Source of the DNA: Linnemannia elongata
Lineage: Eukaryota; Mortierellomycota; Mortierellomycetes; Mortierellales; Mortierellaceae
Assembly (NCBI GenBank): GCA_036320915.1
Contig: JAXBDG010000024.1
Span: 62,001 to 126,000 of the forward strand
Direction: 5' to 3'
Length of the DNA: 64,000 bases
The translations under genes and the position numbers were made by a program. Positions 11,860 through 23,510 of this stretch are shown piece after piece. Position 1 is the first letter of the stretch, and each line of letters opens with the position of its first letter. A model generated the notes under the pieces. The model was not told where the DNA came from and ran no database searches. It saw only the letters and a list, made by a program, of their open reading frames with translations.

Positions 11860-12427
11860 TCCTGGTTTATTGTATTGTTGTTAATGAATGGAGGGAGGGA
11901 GGGGAATGAACAACGAACGACGCCACTGCTGTCCTGTTGTGGTTGGTATTTTTTGTATTTGTGTGCTCTCTTTCGAGAAGGGAGAAATAAAACAAAAAAA
12001 AAGACGAGCGAAGAGGAAGAGGGGAAGGAGGGGGAGGTGCTTCTTCTTTCTTCTTTGATGGTGTCCTTTGGGTGTTGCTGTTATCCTGAAGGGGTGCGAG
12101 GCCAACAAGGGTTTTGAAGAAAGAAGTAAGGTGAAGGAGGGTGGGAGAGGAGAGGGAGGGTAAAGAAAAAAAAAAAAAGTTGGTACAGCAACAATGTAAC
12201 AAAGAAAGTCATAAAAAAAAAGCGCACGCATTTGTTTACGGTGTGTGGCTTGGAGCCATTAACAGTCACTGACACTCTTCATTTAATGACAATCAGATCA
12301 ACGCGACTTGGCCACGGAGAATCCGCTTAACCATTGCCACCGCCTCGCTAGGCTAATAAGATACATCATTATCGCAAACAGCACATAAGTGAGAGTTAGT
12401 CGACTGTCTATCGTCGAATAGGCATTG
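11860..12427. other. Promoter/leader region of the Pol I subunit gene and 3' flank of the upstream zinc-finger gene
   Basis: Strongly purine-rich on the plus strand (pyrimidine-rich on the coding strand), as in the other leaders of this window. Long frames run through it on the minus strand but translate to low-complexity F/L/S/P strings, so I do not call a gene. Confidence 0.6.
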
Positions 12428-14148
12428 TCAGTTCATAAAGCAAAACCCCCCCCCCAGACAAACCTCAATACGTGCACCAGCGGGAGAAGGCGAAGAGGCC
12501 TCCTGTTGACCAGAATGTGTCTGGCTCTGGCTGACTTGTCCACTCGACCCTGAAATAAGAGACCTGTAAAAGATTCTCCATCCAACCTGCTGTTTCTCGT
12601 TGTGCTCAGGATCAACCCAGTAACAGTACCACTTGTGTGCTTGAACCGTATCAAACGACGTCTCCTCATCGTCGTCCATCGACATATCACCATCATCATC
12701 GTCTCTGACGCCCGTCTTTCTAAACCCAAAACTTGCGATATAAGTACAACGGGTGTGACAGGCCTCACATGCAAGTACCTTCGGCGTTTCAGTGGCTCTC
12801 CATCCAAATAGTGATAGAATCAACAGCTTTGTCTCTGCCTCTCCAGCAAACAACCCTGCCAACTTCTCACTCTCTTCTACCGTCTAAATCAATTTTAAGA
12901 AATAGAGCCCCAAGTTAGATTAGACTGCAATAACAACAGGCCGGTTAAAGGACGAGCCAAGAGCGTTCAGAAAAAAACTTACAAGAGGGTGGCGGATACT
13001 CTCGGTGAGAGGGTCGTCCTTCATCTTTTCCAGCTCCTTTGCTCGATCCACAAACTCTTTTCTTGCATGCGAATAAGACAATACCGGGAACTTGTATATG
13101 CTGTCTATTGATCGTCATGTGTAAGGTTGAAACGTGTGTTAGCGGTTCTCGTGTCTGCGCCACCAAAGTGAACATGTCGTGCAATTCTTGATAGGTGATT
13201 GCAATGTACCATCACATGGGTGTGTCTTCCATGGACATCCGTCTACGTGGTTCAAGGTGAGCATTGCATGGAATTGTAGACCTAAGGCTGAAAGTCGATA
13301 ACAAAAGCGGTCACATTAGTTGTCTTGCAACACAATCGTACCTCCTTCATGATAGACAAAGCTTTTCCAGAACAAACAAAGAACATACACTCAGAGTCCA
13401 GATCGGAAATGGTATCGTCAAGGTCAAAGTCATTTGCAGTATGGCTGCTCTCTGTATCCTGTGCCGAGTTGTCTGTTGATGAGGATGGCTTTTCCTCGAT
13501 CTGGTCTACCCTGACAATGACAACGCCACCACATCCTCCACAGCACTCGAGTCGGTCGTCGCCCTTGTTGATCCATCCCCGTTTCGCGCACTCGACAGCA
13601 TTGACCAGCTTGGGTTTATCGAACCAGGTTGAAGGCTTGAATGTTTCGAGTCGTTCGTGGAACTGGTCTCTGGACCAGGGGAGATATCTCATTTTGATAT
13701 ATCCTGCAGTCTCCACGCGTTTGTTCAGTTGTGGTCGTACTACTGTTTCTGCCGTTGTTATTACTGCAGTAGCCTCGTCTGTGGCGGTTGATGGTGACTC
13801 TGTTAATGCAGAGGCGCGCGATGTGGGTGCACTGGCGGCAATTGATGCGGCAATAGAGTCCTGGAGGGTTGGACGCGAGCCAGCCAGTTTAGATAGTTTG
13901 TCGAGGATGGCGGGTCTGGGTGGAAGGAAAACGCGTTTCTTGAGGCCGGCATGCTGTTTGGCAAGGAGAGTTGTTGCTTCAGGGGGTATGACAGTTGAAT
14001 CCTTGAGCTGAGAGACAGGAGGGATGCCTTCAGACTCGGACGATTGCAGCTGTTGCTTCTTCGAAGGGTGGGCAAAGAGGGAGTTGAGCAGGGCGAGTGA
14101 TTCGTCGAGTTTCCTCTTCGAGTCGCTGTTGTTTATTGGTGTTGTCAT
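12428..14148 (-). CDS. C3HC zinc-finger protein, ZC3HC1(NIPA)/Rsm1-like, four exons
   Basis: Exons: 13389-14148, 13210-13281 (or to 13287), 12983-13104, 12428-12883; about 469-471 aa. The C3HC zinc domain is split over exons 1-2: LPWSRDQFHERLETF, then CAKRGWINKGDDRLEC with CGGCGG, completed by NHVDGCPW in exon 2. Exon 4 carries the second Rsm1-type domain (LFGWRA, LACEACHTRC, HKWYCYWVDP). Family members are nuclear-basket/mRNA-export factors (Rsm1 in fission yeast) or SCF-associated (human ZC3HC1). The start at 14148 (MTTPINN) follows an in-frame extension lacking domain content. Exon 1 ends at GAGT before GTATGT; the GT at 13340-13341 would break the frame. Two AG acceptors 6 nt apart are both in frame. 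The last residues read through a C-run; an alternative donor GTTTGT at about 12464 could extend the gene. It shares a 447-bp divergent promoter with ALG1. Confidence 0.8.
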
Positions 14149-14595
14149 TAGGCGATGTGGCGGGTGGGTGTACGTGTCTGGATTGATTTCTGTCCTGGCC
14201 TTGGTGTTCTTTTTGTACTGTTGTTTGTCTGTGTGTCTCCTTTCCTTTGAGTGATGAAAAACTAACAAAGAGCGAGATGCCAACGACGAGGTTAAGGCGA
14301 TCACAAGTAATAAGAGATGAGGCTTTTTATTGTCAATTAGATAGGGTCAATTAGATGTGTGTTCACCACTGGAACTGAAGTATGTTTGTGCAATTAGAGA
14401 TCTCGACTTGCAAATCGAAATCAACATCCGGCTGCACTTTGAGCCTCTTCTCCCTCGTCGTTTGTCGTTTGTCCAACTGAGAACTTTTTCTTTGTGTCTC
14501 TCTTTCCCAATCCTTTCTCCATCTCACCTTCTCTTCTCCAACGAACCCAACAAACAAAACAAACAAAACAACCCTTCGACAGACATCAAACAAAG
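14149..14595. promoter_or_regulatory. Divergent promoter region between the C3HC zinc-finger gene and ALG1
   Basis: The only sequence between two start codons on opposite strands (447 bp). The ALG1 side carries CT-rich sequence followed by CAAACAAAACAAACAAAACA just before the ATG, a leader type repeated in this window. No individual factor site can be named with confidence. Confidence 0.5.
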
Positions 14596-17098
14596 ATGGA
14601 GCACGTCGAGAAACTCGCAGACCTCAACCGAGAGAACCTGCACTATGACAAGTCAAACTCAATCGCCATCATCGTCGGACTCTCCTTCATGGTCCTCTTC
14701 CGCTTCATCGGCTACCTCGCCTCAAGACCGCCCAAGGTCTCCGCCATCGGAAAACAGGGCTTCTGTCTCGTCGTCCTCGGTGATATCGGACACAGCCCTC
14801 GCATGCTCCTTCACGCCAGGAGTGCATTGAACGCCGGCTACAAGGTCGATGTCATTGGCTACAAGGGTAATGTTGGGAGGTTGAAAGAAGACATTTGAAC
14901 TACGCACGCTTATTTGTTAAGAGTATACCTAAATGGACGGACAGTCATGGTTTAAAGACAACATACCGTTCAACAACCCTTCATACTTTTACTAACACTC
15001 GCACCATAACGAAAACAATTACATTAGGATCGCGCTTGCCAGAGGATCTGGAGTCGAACCCTTCGATCCACTTTCACTACTTGACCGAACTTCCCCGTGT
15101 GTCCGAGAGCTTGCCCCGCGTTTTGTACTACCTCTTTGCTCCGATCAAGGCTGTCCTCCTCGCCTTCCAGCTTTTCTATGTCGCCATGTTCAGCGTCGCT
15201 GCCCCTGAGGTCTATGTTGTTCAGGTATGATGTTGCGCACTCTTTCGATATAGTTCGTCGTTGTTCGATGTTCGATCTGTTTATTTTTTGTTTGTGCCTG
15301 TCAAGAGAGCAAAATCTTTTCATATCCGTGAATTATTCAGCATTTAAGAAAAAAAAAACGAATCTGGTTGGCAATTGTGCTGAACGCATTGAGACCTTTA
15401 CCAAGTTCTCAATGGTGCCAAGGGACTCTATATCTACTGTCCTCCCTTGACAAGGCACCAATAGCTATATTATTCCAACACTAACCCATCCAATCCATCA
15501 ATGGTGACATGATCACACAAACACATAGAACCCTCCATCGATCCCTACGCTCCACGTCATGCAGATCGTCAACTGGCTGAAGCAGCGTCACCTCGTCATC
15601 GACTGGCACAACTACGGCTCAACCGTCGTTGGGCACCGTCTCGGCCAACGCAGCATTTTCACCAAGCTCGTTGCTCTCTACGAGAAAATCTGGGGATACA
15701 AGGCTACCATCCATATCACCGTCAGCCGTGCCATGGCTCGCGAGTTGTTGTACAAGTTTGAAAAGAGAGGAAAGATTACCACTCTGTACGATCGTGCCCC
15801 TGAGCATTTCCGTCAGTTGACTGTTGACGAAGTTCACAACGTAAGTTGATCTGTTTTATTTCTTTGCTGTCCTCCTTGAAAATACTCTTTTTTTTTTTTT
15901 TTTTTTGTAGGTGGCAAAGATAGGTTGGGGAGAGAGTGAAAAAAAAAAAAAAAAAGGGCACCAAAATGAAAAATAACCCTCATTGGCTAATATCACGATG
16001 ATTGGTCATAAACCGAATAGTTCCACGAGGAGTTGAAACTGGAGACGTTGGTCAAGAAGCAGACATTGAACAGCGACTTTTTGCCCAAGATTGGGGCCAA
16101 CCAGACCTTGTTGACAGAAAAGAAGACCGCCTCTGGACCTGCAACCTTCCGTGCCGACCGCCCCGTTTTGATCATTTCGAGCACCAGCTGGACTGCCGAT
16201 GAGGACTTTCAAATCTTGCTGGATGCTGCTAAGCAGTACGACGACTTGGCCAAACTGGAGAACGGCAACAAGGCTGGCTCGATCTACCGCAAGCTGTTGT
16301 TTGTGATCACTGGAAAGGGACCCCTGAAGCAGCACTATGAGGAGGTTATTAGTAAGATGGCTCTGGAGAACGTTGTCTTTGTAACCACCTGGCTCTCTGC
16401 TGAGGATTACCCACTTTTGCTCGGTATGTACTATGCACAATGGCGTTATTGTGCCGTTTTTTTACTTTTTATTTTATCTTTCGCACACTCTGTTGGTTTC
16501 TGATGTCCTCCCTGTCTGCAATCGAGTATGTCAAAGGGGGGATGCTATTGGTGTGCCTAACTGGGATTGGATTCATTTCTGATCTTTTTTTTCTTTTTTT
16601 TTCCACGTCTTTTTGTTTTCAGGCTCCGCGGATTTGGGTGTGTCATTACACACGTCGACGTCTGGGGTCGATCTGCCCATGAAGGTGGTCGACATGTTTG
16701 GATGTGCACTCCCCGTCTGCGCATACAAGTACCCGACACTCTCAGAACTTGTCGTCGCAAAGTCAAACGGCCTCGTCTTTGAGAATGCTGGAGAGTTGAA
16801 GTCGCAGTTTGCTCATTTGTTCAAGAACTTTCCTCTGGATAAGCCCGAAACCCAGACCCAATTGGAGGGTATGCGTCGTGTGTTGAGGAACTCGTTCCAG
16901 TTGACCCGCTGGAGTGAGAACTGGAATGAGATGTTGTTGCCATTGTTGAAGAACTTGGACAAGACCTGGGCGGATTCGCAGATGTTTGCGGAGCGGCCTG
17001 TTTATACCCTCAACCCTCAGGATATTGCCGCTCCCCTAGAGGATGACCTCGAGGATGACGATCAATTGCTGAATGACGAGGCCGAGGCCGACAAGTAG
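14596..17098 (+). CDS. ALG1: Chitobiosyldiphosphodolichol beta-1,4-mannosyltransferase (552 aa, five exons)
   Basis: Adds the first mannose (from GDP-Man) to GlcNAc2-PP-dolichol on the cytosolic face of the ER; glycosyltransferase family GT33. Exons: 14596-14866, 15028-15224, 15529-15840, 16021-16423, 16623-17098, all GT..AG with frame kept. Residues 21-43 form an N-terminal membrane anchor (SIAIIVGLSFMVLFRFIGYL). Family signatures are FCLVVLGDIGHSPRM, YVVQNPPSIPT across the exon 2/3 junction, LVIDWHNYG, LYEKIWG and, in exon 5, GSADLGVSLHTSTSGVDLPM followed by KVVDMFGCALPVCA. The protein is longer than yeast or human ALG1 (about 450-465 aa) and ends in an acidic Asp/Glu-rich tail. It converges with the F-box gene ending at 17330. 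Confidence 0.95.
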
Positions 17099-17329
17099 GA
17101 TGATTATTTTTCATTTGGAACTGGATCGTTGGGGGAAGGGATGTATCCTGTTTTTGGTACGTGAGAAGGAATTTGAGGGTTGGAGGATGGAACAACATAG
17201 ATACATACTTTTCTCATAATATTATTATTTTTCGTTATTGTTTACATCTGGCCAGAACAAGAATGTGTTTGTTTGATAGAAACGGGCGGAACATTTCTTC
17301 ATCTGTGTAAGAAAGAAAAAGGCATCCGT

Positions 17330-19237
17330 TTATTTGACGGTTGGAGGTGGGCAACGTCGATGCTTGATATCTGGCTTCAACTTTCTCGTATACCTGTTCA
17401 AACGCTCCGTCGAGATATCTCGCTCCAGACAATGCAACTTCACCGGCTGTAACCCCCTCACCTCCTTCAGTCTAGGCCACGCTTCTACCATCCACTCCAA
17501 CTCTTCATATCCTATCCTATGCTTGCATCCCTCAAAACCAAACACTTCAAGTTTCGTGAGAGTTTTCAACTCGTCAAGTCCTGAAACCAGTGTGAGTTCG
17601 AAAGTGTCGGGGAGTGGATCTCCATACTCGACGTATTGTTTTGCGCCCACTTTGTAGTAAGGTGGCCTCCTCCCATATCCTGCATCGATCTCGCGGTATT
17701 CCATGCCTAGATCCAAAACCTTGAGGTTTGTCAACTGGGCGAGCCGGGCGAAAAGGAGGGGTTGTTGGACGTTGCCAAGGTCGTAGATGTCTCGGGCTGC
17801 TTTTTGGTCTGGAGTCAAGGGTTGATCGATCATGATGTTGACGAGTGCTTGGCGATAGGAGAACTCTTGCTCACCGTCGGCGAGGCGGGAGATGCCTCTG
17901 ATCTGGCAGCGGAAGTGTTCGAGGGTCTTTGCGCAGGGCCAGCTTGGGAGAGAGGAGAGGAGGTAGTCGGTTTGGAGGATGTGTTGGATGGCGTCGATGG
18001 ATTTCAAGTTCGGACAGAACTCGAGGAGGATGGCGATGGAGTTGTCGGTGGTTTTCATGTGGTAGTTGGGATGGATGGACGAGGAGGTGACCAATTGCTT
18101 CAAGGATTCGAAGGACCGGCAGTGGACGTGGATAGCAGATGCTGTACAAAGGCCCAAGTGGGAGAGTGTCAGTTCTTTGAGGTTGGGTAACCAGGGCAGA
18201 ATTGAGGTGGCGATGTACTCGTCGGCGGTTTTGGAAGAGTGGGTCAAGAAATGGAGTCCCGTCAGTCGACTCTTAGTATCGCCCATGATCGGGCCAGGGC
18301 GTTCGGAAAAGTCGACAAAGTTCCAACCGATGTAGAGTTGGTCAAGGTTGTGGAGGTGCTTGAGGAGGAGGAAGAGACTACGTGGAGAGAGTTTGCCCTT
18401 CAGGTGGAGTGTTTTAAGTTGCGGCATGGGCTTTGAGAGAGCACCTCCGTTGAGGAAAGTGAAGTGGTCGACGAGATGGTGTAGCTGAGGCATCCTGTCC
18501 AGAAGATGTTCCAGGTCCAAAGGTTGATAATTGTTCACGAGGTATGTCAATCGAGGACAAGACGCCAGCATATCATAAAACTCCTCCGTTAGATCCTTCA
18601 TCTGCCCTATCGACGCATCCAGCCGAAGTCTCTGCAGAGTCGCCCTGTTATTGTATACCAGCATCCAGAACCGTTGGAAGGTAACCCAATCTTGTTGACT
18701 CCAAGCCAGCGCCGAATGAATAACTGGCCTAAACGGACCCGCAAACAACGGCGATAGCAACGGCTCAACTCGATCCCAGGTAGACTTAGTACCCCGATCC
18801 CGCCAAGCCGTGTTAAAACAAGTTTGTTCCAAGAACCTCGCCGACCGATCTGTTCCAAAGACTTCCAACGACTGCAGCTCAGTACAACTTCCGTCACCAA
18901 CTTCACTGGCAGCAGAGACGGCATTATTAAAGAGCGCCCATCGAACAGTCAAGTGCCGAATGAGTCCACCATGCTTGTGAAGAACGGTTCGGATAAAGTC
19001 CTCAGTCCAGTCGCCAGGGTACCGTCGTTTGCCAGGGAGGAGGTGGGTGAAGATTTTGGGCCAGGCACAGGTGTTGTCGTCAAGGGAGTTGTACAGGAGG
19101 GGTAGGAGGGTGTTGTACCAGAGTCTTGAGACACGAATACAGGTCGAGAGGGATGATGGGTCGAGAAAGGCGCCGATGTGGGATATTAGTTCTGGGATGC
19201 ACTGTATCTCTGGTCCTTGCTGTTTCATTTGCGGCAT
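17330..19237 (-). CDS. F-box / leucine-rich-repeat protein (635 aa)
   Basis: Intact intronless member of the local F-box family. The F-box lies at residues about 12-55 (IPELISHIGAFLDPSSL, RVSRLWYNTLLPLLYN, SLDDNTCAWPKIF). Further blocks are KHGGLIRHLTV, SCTELQSLEVFG, LLSPLFAGPFRPV and FQRFWMLVYNNRATLQRLRL, then LRRs (LKTLHLKG, LHNLDQLYIGW, LPNLKELTLS), FRCQIRGISRLADGEQ, LTNLKVLDLGMEYRE and the C-terminal block FELTLVSGLDELKTL with VFGFEGCKHRIGYEELEWM and WPRLKEVRGLQ. It probably acts as an SCF substrate adaptor (inferred from the F-box). A second ATG four codons in (19228) is equally possible. It sits beside a decayed copy in the same orientation. Confidence 0.9.
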   Translation of the reverse strand: MPQMKQQGPEIQCIPELISHIGAFLDPSSLSTCIRVSRLWYNTLLPLLYNSLDDNTCAWPKIFTHLLPGKRRYPGDWTEDFIRTVLHKHGGLIRHLTVRWALFNNAVSAASEVGDGSCTELQSLEVFGTDRSARFLEQTCFNTAWRDRGTKSTWDRVEPLLSPLFAGPFRPVIHSALAWSQQDWVTFQRFWMLVYNNRATLQRLRLDASIGQMKDLTEEFYDMLASCPRLTYLVNNYQPLDLEHLLDRMPQLHHLVDHFTFLNGGALSKPMPQLKTLHLKGKLSPRSLFLLLKHLHNLDQLYIGWNFVDFSERPGPIMGDTKSRLTGLHFLTHSSKTADEYIATSILPWLPNLKELTLSHLGLCTASAIHVHCRSFESLKQLVTSSSIHPNYHMKTTDNSIAILLEFCPNLKSIDAIQHILQTDYLLSSLPSWPCAKTLEHFRCQIRGISRLADGEQEFSYRQALVNIMIDQPLTPDQKAARDIYDLGNVQQPLLFARLAQLTNLKVLDLGMEYREIDAGYGRRPPYYKVGAKQYVEYGDPLPDTFELTLVSGLDELKTLTKLEVFGFEGCKHRIGYEELEWMVEAWPRLKEVRGLQPVKLHCLERDISTERLNRYTRKLKPDIKHRRCPPPTVK

Positions 19238-19560
19238 TCTGTCGGATATGGAAGAGGATGAAAGTGGTGAACGAGAAGGAAAAGGTGGGAAACAAAGAAA
19301 AAGGGAGAAAAGATACCAGACACAAATACGGCCCTTCCTTCCTTCCTTCCTTCCTTCCCCCTCCTAACGTAGCTCCCTCGTGCCTCAGCAAATCGAACAA
19401 ACGGACACAGACGACAAACAAACGAACAAACAAACAATTGTTCAGACTTGCTCCAATTGCATCGACGCCATCATGTTGATAGCTGTATCTTCGCTCTCAC
19501 ACTCAGCTTTAATGCTAGAAGGCATAAACATCATAGGCACCAAGACTCTCATGCTTCACT

Positions 19561-21200
19561 TCAGGGCGTGATTCTTGAAGGTGTTTCCTCAAAAAGTGCC
19601 TTGTGCTCATCGAACCGGACCCGGAGAAATGTATCCTTCTGCAGTCCTCTCAACGTCCTCAACGCTGGCCAGTTCTCTGCCATCCAATCCACTTCCTTCG
19701 TTCCTAACTGAAGATCAAAGCCCTCAAACCCAAACACTTCCAACTCCTTCAGATACGACAACAGACCCAACGCAGACCTCAACGACAACTCAGGCGTGTC
19801 CTTCACAGGGTCTGACTACCCCGAGGCACATGTGTAATCCTCCACGCAGTGATCACATCCCAACTCCAGGACCCAGAGTTGGGTCTGACGGGCGAGTTGG
19901 GTGTAGAGACGTGTATGGTCGTCGAGGCAGACCTGGTACCGTTGCATGATCTCAGCTCGCCTTGCATTGGGCTTTCGACCCTTTTTCTGGAAGAGGTTCA
20001 GTGCACGACTGTACCTTCCTCCTCGACTCGGTCCAGACGGTTCAGACCCCGAATCTGGCAACGGAGGGTCTCAAGCTTAGTGGTGGTCCATGGGGTTTCC
20101 ATGATAACAGAAAACCACAAGTCGATGTCCCAGCGCGTCAAGTACTCAGAGGTTCGGATAACTCTGCAAGATGGGTTCGAGTGCAAAGAATTCGTTGAGT
20201 ATGTCCGCGGCATATGTGATTTTTGGTTTCTTGTAGTCGATCAGAACCTCGAGCTGAGGGCAATGTGTCGCAATGGCTTTAGAGGTATCGTGTCCGAGGT
20301 CGTCCACCTTCAGAGTTGTGAGGAAAGGTAATGCCGAGAACAGGGTCCAGTAGATGTCGTCCTCTTGGTTCTTGAACCAGTCTATGTTCAGACTCTTGAG
20401 GTTCAGGCGTGGGACAAGGTCCATAGTAGGTATTGTTTGTAGAACAGGAGCACCCTCTTTGGGGTCAAGAATATGATAAATCTCAAAAAACTCGAGATCC
20501 GGAAGGTTGTCGAGAACATGGAGTGCAATCTGGAGAGTGATGGGATAATGCAATACCAATGACCGGAGCCTCGGTATGGGTCGAGTCATATGGAGGTCCT
20601 CATTGTGCGCAGATTTGGATGCTTTTAACGTCGTCAACCTTGGCCAATAGTCAGGAACCTCCGACAAGCGGAACCGGAACTCTTGCCCGCAGTTGAAATA
20701 AGTTATGTTGGAAAGGCCTCCCAGGGTTTTGAAGAGCTGGTGGTTGGGCTCGAGATCTAGGTTTGGGAGAAACGACTAGCCGACGGTCAAGGAAAGGAGT
20801 GTGTTGGTGCTAACGCGGAGGAGATCTGTGACTTGAGCGAGGACAGTGGCCTTTTCGAGGGCTCGTTCTTTGCGTCCTGCGGACGACGTCTTCATGTCCC
20901 AAAAGAAGAATGACTTGATATTCCAATTGCTGTTGTTGTTGTTACCGTTGAGTTGAAGCAGTGTGGCTGCGGCAGCGTCGACGAGGATTGGCGAGCTTAT
21001 ATAGAAGTGTCGGATATGTCGGTGGTACTTTGTGATGACTATATGGGCCTACTCTTTGGTATGGAGGATATCCATGTTTTTTGAATCCTTAATGCCGATG
21101 ATTCTTGGCCAGGCGTAGAGGCTGCCATCTATGGTGCGCCACAAGTGTGGGGTGAAGAAGAGGTTCCACCTGTGCGAGACGAGAATGTCTCTTTTGTGAT
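19561..21200 (-). pseudogene. Decayed F-box/LRR gene copy, nearly full length
   Basis: Reading down the minus strand from 21200: an F-box remnant (HRWNLFFTPHLWRTIDGS, LYAWP), then sequence with stops, a long clean LRR stretch at about 20667-20146 (RLRSLVLHYP, LPDLEFFEIYH, HCPQLEVLIDYKKP), LETLRCQIRGLNRLDRVEEE, QTQLWVLELG, and finally LSLRSALGLLSYLKELEV, FGFEGFDLQLGTKEVDWM, NWPALRTLRGLQ to 19561. At least three frame changes and several stops separate these pieces. All family blocks remain recognisable, so decay is fairly recent. The neighbouring intact copy (17330-19237) has the same orientation. Confidence 0.8.
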
Positions 21201-21740
21201 GTCATTTGTCGAAGTAAGGCTGAAAAGGGAATGAGAGGTGCGAATGTGAGATGGAGAAGCAAAGGAGTTAGAGGGGTAATGAAGACATGGAAAGAAAGTA
21301 GAGAAAAAGAAGCGAAAAATAGCATATGCACTCAGAAAATCAACAATCTTCGCAAGAAAAGAGCGAAGTTGTTCACCTTTACCTTTACTTTGAAGCATTA
21401 GAACGTGGTCATTGAAAGGAGAGTGTTCGTTGGGGAGGGGGGCGAAGAGTAAAGGAACATGCTTTATTACAAGTACACATATAAGAACATTCATGGAAAG
21501 AAGTGGTAATCTACCAGGGTATGATGAAGGAAGGAATGACGTGAAATAGGAAAATATATCCTCTACGCGCAGTGCACAGGGAGGATTGTCGGTATCTCTA
21601 CTCAAAAAAGATGAAAATGTACAAATGACAGAGAAAAAGGAAGTATTAACATGGGAGGGTTTTGGTTCTATGCTGGCTCTGAACCGGTCCTATGCAACAA
21701 GAGCAAAAGGAGGCAAACGAAGCAGATAAAATGCATTAGT

Positions 21741-21989
21741 CTAGTGCTGTAGCGACTTGGATCGGAGAGTGGCCTTGGTGCTGGTGCTGATCAGGGTAGG
21801 TGTGCTGGACCAAGGATCGCGAGAGAGCGGCATCAGGCTATCAAGGACAACAATACGAGAGAACGATCTTGCGGTGGGGATAGCGGCAACGTTGCGGAGG
21901 TGTACAATCGTCCTTTGGCTTTGAGGCGAGGCGATTGACTCGGTCTCGGTCTCGGGGAGCTGGGTGTATCCTTGGTATTGACGGGGCAT
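21741..21989 (-). CDS. Hypothetical short protein (82 aa)
   Basis: ORF starting MPRQYQGYTQLPETETESIA and ending in TAG at 21741. It is Ser/Thr/Pro-rich with a short apolar segment (SRIVVLDSLMPLS), no signal peptide and no recognised domain. In favour of a gene: codon choice like the coding regions nearby, and a CAA-rich leader with a T/A-rich element (TTTTATACC region near 22250) upstream on the same strand. Against: small size and no recognised relatives. Could be the first exon of a longer gene that I cannot follow. Confidence 0.4.
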   Translation of the reverse strand: MPRQYQGYTQLPETETESIASPQSQRTIVHLRNVAAIPTARSFSRIVVLDSLMPLSRDPWSSTPTLISTSTKATLRSKSLQH

Positions 21990-22880
21990 TATTGTAATAT
22001 TGGAGGGGGAGGAGAAGGCTTGAGGGGAAGATGGGCTCGTTGCTTTGTAGGAAAGAAGAAATGTTTATATGAATAAATGAAGGTGTGCTGTTGCTGTCGC
22101 GCTAGCTGTTATTGTTATTGTTGTTGTTGGTGGTGGTGGTATCGGTTGTTATCTGCTTTGAGATACTCTTGGTTGTTGTTGTTGCTGTTGGCTGCTGTTG
22201 TTGTTGTTGTTGTTGAGTGAAGAAGAGAAAAAGGCGCCCTTCTGTCCCTTTTATACCTGGATCTATGTCCTTCATTCCCAATTGCTTATGTGAGGGAGAT
22301 CTTCAATTGACACCATGGAGAAAATGACGACAGACTGCATACAAAAAAACGTTATTTTCAACCAGCGCTCCCTTCTTTCTGCTCTCTTACAGTACCTTCT
22401 TTGCCTTTACCTTTTCCTTTCTCTTCCCCAGGTGAAAGTACGACTTTTTGCTCATAAAAAGCTATTAAAGACTTTCAGGGCAACAGCGGCGTGTAGATGG
22501 ATGACAAATTGACACTTGACCCCTTTTTTGTTATTTTGCATTGGAGCGCGCAGCAAGATTCAAGTAGACTGGGTATTTGTCAGAGGCAGATAAAGGTGCC
22601 AATCAGCGCATGCACCAGTCAACCACCCTCTACCCCCCCCCCCCCCCGCATCAGGCTGAGTCTTGAATGGCGCAACCTCTGTAAAAACGAGATGCGCTTG
22701 TCATCTTTACTATTACATTTCCCTAGACAAAGGGAAGGGGTACAAGTACCCATGGAAGCATCGCCCAGATTCACTTTTTCGAGGGACCACCTCCGTCGGA
22801 TGCTTGGCTTCGGTCTAGACAAGCGATCCTTCCGCTCCTCAACTCTGGACCCGCATACCCCCTGAACAAACAGTAAACTC
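21990..22880. other. Intergenic region with GTT/CAA microsatellites
   Basis: About 890 bp. Imperfect GTT repeats (CAA on the minus strand) lie at about 22085-22215 and look like the leader of the minus-strand ORF at 21989. A C15-like run lies near 22635-22649. ORFs here, including one at 22497-22865, have no domain and no family resemblance, and I do not call them. Confidence 0.5.
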
Positions 22881-22889
22881 CCTCAGACC

Positions 22890-23510
22890 CCGGACGGTTC
22901 AGAGAGAGGGAAGGTTGTTGACGATCCATTCTAACTTGGCCCCATTCATACGACGATCAACCACCTCAGAGTCCAGTACCTCAAGACGGTGAAGGAGAAA
23001 GACGATTGAGTTTTTATTTGAGGGAGAGCTCTAAAATGTTCGGGATTGAACCAATGCATGCGTAGCACAGTCGACCGCCATTCGTAAACCTAGCGGCAGG
23101 ATTCAGGGGCTGACCAGGATGGATGTACTCGAACTCCAAGTGAACAGCATGGAGATGGACCAAGGTAGATAGTTGCGCATAGACATTTTGATGCTGTTCT
23201 TGGCAACCTCTATGTTTCTCCTTTACCTCCTCTCGTAGCCCCACATCGACATCTTGACCGTCGTCGTTAAAGATCGCGTCCTCGTCACTTGTCAATCGAC
23301 AAAGGTCCACGATCTGGCAACACAAGTACTCGAGACGCCAACAGGTCCAAAGATGCTCTGCAGGTATTAGGCCTAAATCTTGTGCTGAATCCCATCAAGA
23401 TCTTAAGGTTCGGACGCCTCTCCAACAGGATTCCCATAGCAATGACCTCAAAGTGCAGGCCGTGGTTTGGATGAAGCGATCCACCATTCCAGATATGAGC
23501 AAACCTTTCC
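22890..23510 (-). pseudogene. Decayed F-box/LRR gene copy, C-terminal third only
   Basis: Minus-strand translation gives MGILLERRPNLKILMGFSTR (family pattern LLENCP.L..DGI.H), then LCCQIVDLCRLTSDEDA (pattern L.CQI.GV.RL...E), QLSTLVHLHAVHLEFEYI, and NILELSLK followed by a stop. In another frame RLEVLDSEVVDRRMNGAKLE corresponds to LEVFGFEG.DHRIG.AELEWM. The F-box and most of the LRR region are missing. Multiple stops and frameshifts; non-functional. Confidence 0.75.

Noticed and set aside
11881..12275. Minus-strand ORFs between the Pol I and zinc-finger genes
   Set aside because: Low-complexity Phe/Leu/Ser/Pro strings from pyrimidine-rich promoter sequence.
13340..13341. GT at 13340-13341 as the donor of zinc-finger exon 1
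   Set aside because: Gives a stop in the next exon before the zinc-binding HVDGC segment; GTATGT further upstream keeps the frame.
22497..22865. 122-codon plus-strand ORF
   Set aside because: Crosses a long C homopolymer, has no domain and no leader, and has unusual composition.
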